Shown here: positions 51,136 to 59,716 of the stretch, in pieces | Position numbering within the stretch: position 1 is the stretch's first letter | Layout of the letters: every line of letters starts with the position of its first letter | Assembly (NCBI GenBank): GCA_045430275.1 | Contig: JAILXU010000007.1 | Span: forward strand, 62,001 to 126,000 | DNA from: Oceanobacter sp045430275 | Lineage (GTDB): Bacteria; Pseudomonadota; Gammaproteobacteria; Pseudomonadales; Oceanobacteraceae | Length of the DNA: 64,000 nucleotides | Direction: 5' to 3' | Position numbers and translations under genes: made by a program | The notes under the pieces: generated by a model | Told to the model about the DNA's origin: nothing | The model's database searches: none | The model's input: only the letters and a program-made list of their open reading frames with translations

Positions 51136-54100
51136 ATGAAATATCGTAACCGACCGATGTCACTCAAGGCCCCAAACCCAGCTCCCGTGCGATTACTGGC
51201 ACTGACTTGTCTGGTTTCCCTGGCCATTCCCCTATCGACTCATGCCGCTCAGACTGATGTTGAAGCGTTATCCAAAGCAGAGCAAAAACAGCTCGCCAAG
51301 GAAGACGCGAAGGAACAGCGCAAGCTGGAAAAACAGCTCAAGCGAGAGCAGAAACAACGCGCCAGACTGGAAAAGAAACGCTTGCGTGAGGAAAAACAAC
51401 GCGCCAAATTGCTCGCCAGACAACAGGAAGTATGCGACCACCTGATCAAACGAGGCAAAACGCTTCTGCCCTCGTATTGCGATACCCTCGGCGCTCCTGA
51501 GATATCGACTTTGTCAGACAGCAGCCTCGTTGTAGAGAATAGCGCCAGTACCACAGATGCCAGCGTCAGCACGTTCAGTATGGCCAGTACTCCTATTACA
51601 CAGGCGATGGTGTATACACCACAATTGCTGACAGCGGTTCAGTCCGGGCCTATTTCTGATCCGGCGACGTTTGGTGTCATCCCTCAGAACGGCGACCGCC
51701 TGGAGGCAGGCAGCTTCACCATCACCATTGATCAGCCCTTCATTGCGGGTCAACTGACGGATGCTCAAGGCAGTATTGCCCTGACCGGCGAGTTCATTGT
51801 GGCTGCTGACACGACTCTGGTCATCAATGGTGACTGGGACGCCAGCCAGCCCAACACCCAGAACGTCCTCAAAGCCGGGGCCAGTGTTGAATTCGATGGC
51901 GATTCCGGCCTGTTGCGCACCTACAAGGCCGCATCACAGTACTACGGTTATCCATCCGTGAAGGTTGAGGCAACCGCCAACAACAAGGCCTTTTTTGGTC
52001 TGAAACCCGGCTCGGCTGCAACCTTCAAATACGACAAACACGTCTACCTCGGCTCCAATATCAGCGGTGGCAATGTCCATTTAAACGGTTTCAGCACTGG
52101 TTATATCCACGATGGCTACGACCGCGTTGCCACCCGCGACTGCAACATGCCCGACACCCTGTTCACCAACAGCGGGCAGTTTGAGCTGCGTTATTACGCG
52201 GGCGACAACGGCACCTGCGACTTCAGCAACCTGACCATTCTCAGCCCAACGCACAGCACGGCTTTCACCAGCATTGGGCTGGCAGGCAGCACCACGCAAG
52301 GGTCGTCTTACAACCTTGACGGACTCTCTGTGGATGGCGGCGTTGGCTACTACACTCGCCCGGAATTCCGCATGAACGACTGGGTGGTCAAATCGCTGGC
52401 GATGACATTGCCCAACAACGCTTTTCAGAACATTCAGAACTGGTTGCTGTACAACGTTGATACCCTGCCTGTTGGCAGCGCTGAAATGACCAACGTGTAC
52501 TTCCGCAGCGAGCGCATGAATCCTCATGGTTTCAGCCTGGCCGGTGGCAGTCTGAGTCAGCGTGTGCTGGATAGCATCGTGTTTGATTTTCAGAATCAGG
52601 AAAGCAGTGAAAGCGGCGACAACTACCTGTTCGACGGCGCGGGCAGTGCCAATGAAGTGGTCACCATCCGCGACAACGTATCGTTGAAAAACCTGAACGG
52701 TCATCAGGGCAACACTTTTTTGACGTTCAACAACAGCAATCAGAATGGTCGTCAAGTTCAGCTTAAAAACAACGTCGTACACATTCCCTGGAACAACCGC
52801 GCCCTGTCATTGAACGAAGCCAGCCAAACACCGGCCAACACCCTGACGCAGGTGCAAGACAACATTTTCTGGGGAGATGCAGGTCTGGAAGGCTATGTCA
52901 TTGCAAGCCTGACCAGCACTTCAACAACGGACATTCTCGGCAGCGGTGCTTACACACACAACACCGCGTTTCAGGCCCGCAGCGATGGCCAGTTTGCCGA
53001 GCTGGATTTGCCACTTAGCCACACGCCGGTTTCTGCCATCTCCAGTCACGCACCACGTTTCCACGACGACCAGCGTCGTCTGGCCAGCTACGGAGCCGAC
53101 GTTCTGGGGCTGGATGGCACCGATGAGTCCGCTTACTACGCGTTCCTGACGCGCCATCTGACCAGTGCCGATGTCACACGCCTGAACCAGTTAGCCAGCC
53201 ATTCTCAATACACCGCTCACTATCAGGGCAACATCAACATCAGCGACCTGATTGACTGGGTTCAGCAAGGGTTTATTCCGACTACCACCACCTATCACAC
53301 CACCAGTAGCACAGGTGGCCGGGTCGGCCTGACGGATGCGCCGACGTTTACATTGCTGGACAGCGACAACGACACCGTTGATGACCAGTTTGACCAGTGT
53401 GCTGCCACGCCAACGGGCGAAAGCATCGACAGCAACGGTTGCTCCGATACCCAAAAAGACGATGATGCCGATAGCGTCAACAACGCCACGGATATTTGCA
53501 TTCAAACCGAACAGGGTTCCGTGGTGAATGCTCAGGGTTGCTCCGATGGCGACATCGCCGGACACATTCTGGGGTTCAGTAGCTGGGGCATTGGCGGTGG
53601 CGGTGCCATGGCCGGTTACTCCATCAACCCGTTTGATAGCCAGATGCGCTTTGTCGGCACCGATATGGGCACTCTGTTTCGGTCATTAAATGGCGGCGTC
53701 AACTGGGCACCGGTTCGACACACAGAAACCATCTACTCATCACAATTGGGTTACGCCGCATCCGTCGGTTTTGCTGGCCCCAAAAACCTGCTCTACGCCC
53801 CGGAAGGCCTGAAGCCGGTTCGCTCCACGGACGGCGGCCAGACATTCGGCGCACCCAACAGTTTCCAACTGATTTACAGCGATGACGGCAACGCAACCAA
53901 CGACGAACGCATCACAGGCTGGTACAGCGACACCCAGAATGTAGGCACGATATACGCGATGACCGACCACGGCTTATGGCGCTCAGCCGATGCTGGTCAA
54001 AACTGGGCCTTTATTTATGGCGGCGGAGCCATCAAGGGTATGTTCGTCGACAACAATGACAGTGGACGCCTGTATATTGCCACCGAGTCGGCCATTCTGA

Positions 54101-55926
54101 CCTCCACCAATGGCATCAACTTCACCAACTACTACACACCAATCACACACCTGATTCACCGCTTCAGCGGCGGCTCCGGTGCCAGTGTCAAAACGCTCGC
54201 CTACGTCAGCAATGAAAGTGCCGAGGCTATCGCCGCTTCCCTGCAAGTCGGATTACAAAACGGCGATGTGGTCTCGACGTATACCAAGCCCTCCGGTGCC
54301 GGTAATGAGATCAGCGCTGGTATGGTGTACGTGAACCAGAACGACACCGGTTTTGTCCAGACCAGTCAGTTTGCGGGCAGCCACCTGGCCATGGCTCAGA
54401 ACGACTCCCAGACCCTGTACGTGACCGGCAGCCGTAGCTGGGGCCGTGACAAGGGCACCTCGGTGTATGTTTCGGAAGATGGCGGTGCCAGTTGGCAGCT
54501 TCAGTTGTTGCAATACAACTGGGACACCAACCCTTTCTCGCCCTGGAGTGCGTTGCTGCTGGAACACAACCCGGTTGCTCTGAACGTTGGCTGGTACGAT
54601 GCCGGTTACTACACCACGGGTATCAACCAGCTCAACAGTGCCCAGTTCGGCGGCTCTGGTAACTTCTTTATGCACGCAACGGAAGACAGCGGCGGCCACT
54701 GGAAAGACCTCACCAACGAATACGAGGACAGTAATCCAACCGCCCCATCCGGCAGCGACCTCTGGTCAACTGGCGGGCTGAACGTGACCTCGGTCTACGA
54801 CATCAAGTTCCACCCGGCCAACAACAGCGATGTCTACGCCGCCTATGCCGACATCCACGGCGTTCGCTCAACCGACCACGGTGCTACCTGGCAGATTTTG
54901 CCGAATAACCAGAACTCCATCTACGACTTTGCCTTTGACTCCGGCGACGCCAACACCGTCTTTATGGTCAACGGCAGTCAACATGACTGGCCATTCCGGG
55001 ACTTGTCACTGGTCGGCAATGGCGGTGTCTACAAATCCACCAACAAGGGCAATAGCTGGCAGCGCCTGACGCCCGACAACGCCGCCTACAATCGCCAGTA
55101 TTTGTCGATTGGCTACGACACCAGCCGCAACGACATTTATGCGGGCAGCCACAGCGACGGTATCGCACGCTCGCTGGATGGCGGCATCACCTGGGAGAAA
55201 TTCAACGCCGGTTTGCCATCTACCTTACCGGGCACCAGCTACGCCATGGATCTGGTGGTGCCACAAATCGAAGTACTGGCCAACGGCAACGTTTATGCGC
55301 TGGTAACCGGTGTGCGTCCTGAATTGACGGCCAGCGAAGTATCACAACTGAACCTGCCGCAAAATCAACTGATTGTGGACACTTCCGGTGGCAGCACCCA
55401 GTACTACAGCTGGATCAACCATGCCCAGACCGGCATCTACTTTCTGGATGTGGTGAACGGTGCCACCACCTGGCAATTGCTGCGCGGCCAGATTGACCTG
55501 AACTCCCACGGCAACTGGAATCCGAATCACCAGCCCTGGAAACGCCCCATGGCCTTTGCCGTTGATCCCAACAACAGCAATGTGCTGTGGCTGACGGATA
55601 TGGAACCGCGCACCGCACAAGCAGGCGCAAGCGGGGTCTGGAAATCCACCAACCACGGTCAAGGCTGGACATTTGTTGAACAGCACACCTTCGGGCTGGA
55701 CATCAACATCGCACATGACAACAGCAACTACGTTGTCGTCGCCGGGCCAGACAGTTGGGGCAATGGCGGCATGAGAGTAACGACCGATGGTGGCCAGAGC
55801 TGGGTTCAGGACACCCGTCCTCCATTGCAGCGCAATGCCCATTCGGTCTGCTTTGACCCCGCCAATAGCAACAAGATTATCTACGGCTACTTTGGCGGCG
55901 GCATGCTCTACGGCGATCGCCTCTGA
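51136..55926 (+). CDS. large exported Asp-box (BNR-repeat) protein
   Basis: The 1,596 residues begin with a signal peptide (cleavage near residue 38, STHA). Residues about 45-105 are an unusual Lys/Arg/Glu/Gln-rich helix, followed by CDHLIKRGKTLLPSYC. Residues about 170-720 resemble a beta-helix with many Asn/Gly. Residues about 740-815 hold thrombospondin-3-like Ca-binding repeats (DSDNDTVDDQFDQC and DDDADSVNNATDIC). The rest (about 830-1590) contains about 11 Asp boxes of the type SxDxGxxW, such as STDGGQTF, SADAGQNW, SEDGGASW, STDHGATW, SLDGGITW and TTDGGQSW, consistent with one or two seven-bladed propellers as in GH74/sortilin folds. It is probably secreted or surface-attached. No catalytic residues can be assigned. 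GAGGG precedes the start; a bidirectional terminator follows. Confidence 0.85.
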   Translation: MKYRNRPMSLKAPNPAPVRLLALTCLVSLAIPLSTHAAQTDVEALSKAEQKQLAKEDAKEQRKLEKQLKREQKQRARLEKKRLREEKQRAKLLARQQEVCDHLIKRGKTLLPSYCDTLGAPEISTLSDSSLVVENSASTTDASVSTFSMASTPITQAMVYTPQLLTAVQSGPISDPATFGVIPQNGDRLEAGSFTITIDQPFIAGQLTDAQGSIALTGEFIVAADTTLVINGDWDASQPNTQNVLKAGASVEFDGDSGLLRTYKAASQYYGYPSVKVEATANNKAFFGLKPGSAATFKYDKHVYLGSNISGGNVHLNGFSTGYIHDGYDRVATRDCNMPDTLFTNSGQFELRYYAGDNGTCDFSNLTILSPTHSTAFTSIGLAGSTTQGSSYNLDGLSVDGGVGYYTRPEFRMNDWVVKSLAMTLPNNAFQNIQNWLLYNVDTLPVGSAEMTNVYFRSERMNPHGFSLAGGSLSQRVLDSIVFDFQNQESSESGDNYLFDGAGSANEVVTIRDNVSLKNLNGHQGNTFLTFNNSNQNGRQVQLKNNVVHIPWNNRALSLNEASQTPANTLTQVQDNIFWGDAGLEGYVIASLTSTSTTDILGSGAYTHNTAFQARSDGQFAELDLPLSHTPVSAISSHAPRFHDDQRRLASYGADVLGLDGTDESAYYAFLTRHLTSADVTRLNQLASHSQYTAHYQGNINISDLIDWVQQGFIPTTTTYHTTSSTGGRVGLTDAPTFTLLDSDNDTVDDQFDQCAATPTGESIDSNGCSDTQKDDDADSVNNATDICIQTEQGSVVNAQGCSDGDIAGHILGFSSWGIGGGGAMAGYSINPFDSQMRFVGTDMGTLFRSLNGGVNWAPVRHTETIYSSQLGYAASVGFAGPKNLLYAPEGLKPVRSTDGGQTFGAPNSFQLIYSDDGNATNDERITGWYSDTQNVGTIYAMTDHGLWRSADAGQNWAFIYGGGAIKGMFVDNNDSGRLYIATESAILTSTNGINFTNYYTPITHLIHRFSGGSGASVKTLAYVSNESAEAIAASLQVGLQNGDVVSTYTKPSGAGNEISAGMVYVNQNDTGFVQTSQFAGSHLAMAQNDSQTLYVTGSRSWGRDKGTSVYVSEDGGASWQLQLLQYNWDTNPFSPWSALLLEHNPVALNVGWYDAGYYTTGINQLNSAQFGGSGNFFMHATEDSGGHWKDLTNEYEDSNPTAPSGSDLWSTGGLNVTSVYDIKFHPANNSDVYAAYADIHGVRSTDHGATWQILPNNQNSIYDFAFDSGDANTVFMVNGSQHDWPFRDLSLVGNGGVYKSTNKGNSWQRLTPDNAAYNRQYLSIGYDTSRNDIYAGSHSDGIARSLDGGITWEKFNAGLPSTLPGTSYAMDLVVPQIEVLANGNVYALVTGVRPELTASEVSQLNLPQNQLIVDTSGGSTQYYSWINHAQTGIYFLDVVNGATTWQLLRGQIDLNSHGNWNPNHQPWKRPMAFAVDPNNSNVLWLTDMEPRTAQAGASGVWKSTNHGQGWTFVEQHTFGLDINIAHDNSNYVVVAGPDSWGNGGMRVTTDGGQSWVQDTRPPLQRNAHSVCFDPANSNKIIYGYFGGGMLYGDRL

Positions 55927-55933
55927 GCAGGCA

Positions 55934-55970
55934 ATAAAAAGCCCCCGGCATATGTTGGGGGGCTTTTTAT
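55934..55970. terminator. bidirectional intrinsic terminator
   Basis: Stem ATAAAAAGCCCCC/GGGGGCTTTTTAT with an 11-nt loop lies between the convergent Asp-box and cNMP-binding genes. It has T-runs on both strands. Confidence 0.92.
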
Positions 55971-55984
55971 GATAACTGTCTTTA

Positions 55985-56455
55985 CTACCTCACCAGCCCA
56001 ACCTGCGCCTGCATATCTGCCAGGCGCTGATCCAATACTCGCAGCCGACGGCTAACTTCCCGCATCAGATTCATCTGGATCAGGGTGAATTGCTCCAGAT
56101 CGCGTTCGTATAAACCGAACAGCGACAGGTTATGGATTTCCAGCGCCTTGCAATCCGTCAGTGCAATTACGGACGCGCTGCGAGGGTTCATGTCCACCAG
56201 CGCCATTTCACCAAAACAGTCCCCTGGCCCAAAACGATGCAGCAGACGCTGGCCATCTATTGCAGACTTCTCGACCTTGGCGGCCCCGGATTCCAGCACA
56301 AATAATGACTGGGCCGTATCACCCTCCCGAAAAAACGATTCACCGGCCAAAGCAAACCGAACCACACTTTGTTCACACAGGTATTCCAGTGTGGATTCTT
56401 TCAAAGCTCCGAATATTGGCATCCCTTGCAACAACTGCAAACGAGCAGACTCCAT
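55985..56455 (-). CDS. stand-alone cyclic-nucleotide-binding domain protein
   Basis: The 156 residues form a single CRP-type cNMP-binding beta barrel. The phosphate-binding cassette is FGEMALVDMNPRSASV with Glu and Arg in place. A C-terminal helix follows (LRVLDQRLADM). There is no helix-turn-helix, so it is not a CRP-type regulator by itself. It may sense cAMP or c-di-GMP for a partner. The promoter region runs to 56644. Confidence 0.88.
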   Translation of the reverse strand: MESARLQLLQGMPIFGALKESTLEYLCEQSVVRFALAGESFFREGDTAQSLFVLESGAAKVEKSAIDGQRLLHRFGPGDCFGEMALVDMNPRSASVIALTDCKALEIHNLSLFGLYERDLEQFTLIQMNLMREVSRRLRVLDQRLADMQAQVGLVR

Positions 56456-56644
56456 ACAACCTCCGGTTCACAATGAGAAACAGATCACATTACTCAAAGA
56501 TTGACCCAAGCCTCTGCAATTCGCCACTGATGTTCCGATAATCCTCTCATTATGGCCTGTTACGTGTTTTATCACCGAATGCTTTCAGGTAGTCTCCAAA
56601 CGCCCGTTTCAACAACGTTTATTGATTTAAGGATAACCTTCACC

Positions 56645-57385
56645 ATGTCGTTTATTGCTGCCCTTTCCCCCCGGCAATTGATTCAATACGGTGCAGCCTG
56701 GTTGTTTTTTGGTTTATTTACTGTGCAACTGGCATTGATTTTAGTGTCGGGAGAATTGGGACTCTGGGCTTTGATAGCCGCCTTCCTGGCCATGTATCTG
56801 GCCGATGCCTTGTCCGGTATCGCGCATTTTTTTCTGGATTACACCCCAACCCCGACTGACCGAGGACTGAAGGAACTGTTCTATTTCAAGGGCAGCAAAG
56901 GCAGTGAGACCTACACTCGCCAGCGCGCCGACGCCATGAAGCGCATCAACGCGTTTGAAGAAATGGTTTTTGATTTCAAGATTCATCACATCAGTCCGGG
57001 CACGCTGGGTCGTCGTCCTTTTCTGCGCCTGACTTTGCCCGTGATTTACTTCAGCGGTTTGCCCATGTCGGTGCTAACGCTGTGCCTGTACGGCTTCGAC
57101 TGGATCAGCACCGAGTGGTTTATCTTTCTCAGCCTGTTAACCGCTGGCACCACCATCTGCCAATACGCCCATGCTTGCGCTCACAAAAAAGAAGTGCCGC
57201 CCATTCCTGCCCTGCTGCAACGCCTGGGGTTGTTTGTCACTGCCAAAAAACACCACTCCCATCATTTGAATCTGGGTCATGACTTCTGCATGTTGAATGG
57301 CTGGAGCAACCCGCTGGTCAACCAGATTTTCCAACTGTGTCTGAAGTGCGGCTGGTTCAATACCGATAATTTGACGCCCAAATAA
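56645..57385 (+). CDS. CarF/TMEM189-type lipid desaturase (plasmanylethanolamine desaturase-like)
   Basis: The 246 residues form a membrane protein with about four spans and the His clusters of the lipid desaturase (Kua/TMEM189) domain: DALSGIAHFFLD, FKIHHISPG, QYAHACAHK and KKHHSHHLNLGHDFCMLNGW. CarF/PEDS1 introduces the vinyl-ether bond of plasmalogens with a di-iron centre; whether this subgroup does so is inference. AAGGAT lies about 10 nt before ATG 56645, and 31 further upstream codons look non-coding. The stop overlaps the acyltransferase start (TAATG). Confidence 0.88.
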   Translation: MSFIAALSPRQLIQYGAAWLFFGLFTVQLALILVSGELGLWALIAAFLAMYLADALSGIAHFFLDYTPTPTDRGLKELFYFKGSKGSETYTRQRADAMKRINAFEEMVFDFKIHHISPGTLGRRPFLRLTLPVIYFSGLPMSVLTLCLYGFDWISTEWFIFLSLLTAGTTICQYAHACAHKKEVPPIPALLQRLGLFVTAKKHHSHHLNLGHDFCMLNGWSNPLVNQIFQLCLKCGWFNTDNLTPK

Positions 57386-58284
57386 TGCGCAAGGCTTATC
57401 AGGCAGCGCTGCATGGCGTGGCGTGCGGTGTGTTTTGGGGGATTCGACTCCTTGCCTTTCTGGTTGGAAAACAGCGGCTTCTGCGATGGGTTCAGAAGTC
57501 CGACAAGGTAATGTGGGTTCATCCGCTGATTCGCAAGCTGCTCAGAAAACACCGGGATTATCTCGGGCAAAATCTGGCCAATGTATTCCCGGATCAGCCA
57601 GAACAGTTTTATACCGGCGTCACCCACGACGTATATCGCAACATGCTGACCACTGGCATTGAGTCCGCCATTCTGTCTGATACGGCGTTTCAGCACACTC
57701 AATTTATCGGGCTGGATGCTGTCAAAGAACTGGCTGCCACCAACCGGATCATGTTTGTTTCCTGCCACATCAACAACTGGGAAATTTGCCGAACCAATCT
57801 GCTCAAACTGGACTTTCCCATCGTCAGTTTTTACCGCGACTACAGCCAACAACTGTTTAATCACCGTCGATACAACCACAAACACCGCTTTGGCCCTTCC
57901 ATTCCGACTCACCAGACCAGCCGCTATATTCAGGCTTTAGAAGATGGCCAACACGGCTTTATGATGATGGATATCAAGGTTAAAAAAGGCCGCAACGGTA
58001 AGAAAATCCCGTTCTGCAAACTGCCCGCCTGGACATCCCTGTTTGCGGCTGACATGGCGAGCCAGCACAACATGGTGATTGTTCCAGTGCACCTGGAGCG
58101 GCAGCCCGATGCCCCCGACCACTACCAGCAGATATTTGGCGAGCCGATCCTTAGCACCGACACTGGCACCTCCCAGGCCACTATTAACCAGACCACGACT
58201 GCCATTAATGATTACTTCAGCGCCGTGATCACCCGGAACCCGGGCAGCTGGCTACTGTGGGATACCAACCGCTGGGGGCCTTGA
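57385..58284 (+). CDS. LpxL/HtrB-like lipid acyltransferase
   Basis: The 299 residues match the Lip_A_acyltrans family. The N-terminus is hydrophobic, the catalytic His and Glu are in CHINNWEIC (H-x4-E), and the C-terminus has SWLLWDTNRW, like the WxxRW ending of LpxL/LpxM proteins. It would transfer an acyl group to a lipid at the inner-membrane face. Translational coupling (1-nt stop/start overlap) to a CarF-like desaturase suggests a role in making or remodelling an unusual lipid rather than standard lipid A. Acceptor unknown. Confidence 0.9.
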   Translation: MRKAYQAALHGVACGVFWGIRLLAFLVGKQRLLRWVQKSDKVMWVHPLIRKLLRKHRDYLGQNLANVFPDQPEQFYTGVTHDVYRNMLTTGIESAILSDTAFQHTQFIGLDAVKELAATNRIMFVSCHINNWEICRTNLLKLDFPIVSFYRDYSQQLFNHRRYNHKHRFGPSIPTHQTSRYIQALEDGQHGFMMMDIKVKKGRNGKKIPFCKLPAWTSLFAADMASQHNMVIVPVHLERQPDAPDHYQQIFGEPILSTDTGTSQATINQTTTAINDYFSAVITRNPGSWLLWDTNRWGP

Positions 58285-58339
58285 GTCTCCCCATTTCAGC
58301 CCTATTTCAGTTCCCTATTTCGGCACTCAACTCTATCGT

Positions 58340-59689
58340 TCAAATCCCACCTTCAGCGCCCAAGCGAGTACGTCGCAGATTCAACACCCATTCGCATACC
58401 AGAATCACCACCACGGATATTGCCAACAGCGGCAGAAACGCGATCCAGAACATCAGGAAAGCCGCCATCAGCGCTGGAATACGTCGACCCTGAAGTTTTG
58501 GCGGTGCGCCCAGAGAATCTGCGGGCTTGCGTCGCCACCACAACACCGCGCCACTGATGCTGATGGTCACCAGTGCCAACGCCGTAAAGACACCCAGCAA
58601 CTGATTGAACCAGCCAAACAAATGGCCTTCATGGGCGGCAATACCTATGCCGATGGCGCGATCCACTGCGGACTTTTCCTCAAAGGTACGCATCCGGGTC
58701 ACATCGCCACTGTAGCCGTCAATCCAGGCATCGGCCCGTAACGGACGATTTTGATGACGGGACTGGGCTTTCCAGAGGTTTTTCTCGCCATTCGCCACCG
58801 ACAACACCACCGGAGGAGCCAGCTTGAGTGCCGTCGCTTGTTGAAGCACTTCACGCGGCAGATCGACAGACACCACCGCCTTTGGCCCCCAGGTTTGCTT
58901 TTCCTGTTTGCGCCCCTGACTCCAGCTCTGCTGCACAGGCACTGGCTTCGACCACTGCCGAATCTCCTTGAAAGCACCACCCCACACCAGCGCCCAGGGC
59001 AAGCCGGTAATCAGCAGAAACAGCGCCAGTACCGAGACGTACCAGCCCAGAGCCGAATGCAGATCACGCCAAAACAGCCGCTTTCCGGCCCCCGTGCGAA
59101 TGTACACAATGCCCGCCAGCCCATCGCGTTTGGCCCAGCTCATCAGCAAGCCCGTCACAATCAGCACAATGGCCCAGCAACTGGCCAGCTCCACCAGAAT
59201 CGAGCCGACATTCCCAGCCAGTAATTCCCCATGAAAGGTACGCACCATGCGGATAAAACTGTCTTCGTAGCCTTGCACATGCAGCACATCCAGCGTCCAT
59301 GGATTGACCGTGACGTTGGTGCGCTCGCCCTGATGCAACACGCTGATCACCACCGCATCGTCGGCTTCTAGCGGCAGTCGGTAACTCATAAAACGACTAC
59401 CAGGCAACGCTGCCAGCGCAGTCTGTATTTGCTCGTTAGCACTGCGGCGCTCGCCCATCATGGCCAATTGGCTGTACGGCTCGAAAGCCTGGGCATCAAA
59501 CCAGGGTTTAAACAGGTAGATGGCTCCCGAAATCGACAGGGTAATCACAAACGGAATGCTGAACAGACCGGCGTAAAAGTGCCAGCGCCACAGCACCGGA
59601 TACCAGTGTTTCGAGTGGCTCGTTGTTGCGGCAGAAGCCGCTGATTCAGCCGATGCGCGAGAAGAAGCGACAGAAGACATGGACGACAT
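58340..59689 (-). CDS. PepSY-associated membrane protein, probable iron-siderophore reductase-like
   Basis: The 449 residues have about five membrane spans (such as FYAGLFSIPFVITLSISG, WYVSVLALFLLITGLPWAL and a C-terminal double span), with PepSY-type periplasmic segments between. HWYPVLWRWHFYAGLF and ALGWYVSVL carry His residues that may hold heme. Proteins of this family sit beside TonB-dependent receptors and are thought to reduce ferric complexes in the periplasm. It begins 27 nt after the receptor gene stops, in one operon. Start ambiguous between Met1 and Met4. Confidence 0.88.
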   Translation of the reverse strand: MSSMSSVASSRASAESAASAATTSHSKHWYPVLWRWHFYAGLFSIPFVITLSISGAIYLFKPWFDAQAFEPYSQLAMMGERRSANEQIQTALAALPGSRFMSYRLPLEADDAVVISVLHQGERTNVTVNPWTLDVLHVQGYEDSFIRMVRTFHGELLAGNVGSILVELASCWAIVLIVTGLLMSWAKRDGLAGIVYIRTGAGKRLFWRDLHSALGWYVSVLALFLLITGLPWALVWGGAFKEIRQWSKPVPVQQSWSQGRKQEKQTWGPKAVVSVDLPREVLQQATALKLAPPVVLSVANGEKNLWKAQSRHQNRPLRADAWIDGYSGDVTRMRTFEEKSAVDRAIGIGIAAHEGHLFGWFNQLLGVFTALALVTISISGAVLWWRRKPADSLGAPPKLQGRRIPALMAAFLMFWIAFLPLLAISVVVILVCEWVLNLRRTRLGAEGGI

Positions 59690-59716
59690 CCCGAAGAGAA
59701 AACCCAGAGTGGTGGC

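Noticed and set aside
51087..51149. 20-codon frame bridging the GNAT fusion stop and the Asp-box gene start
   Set aside because: It overlaps both genes by a few bases and has no independent support as a leader peptide.
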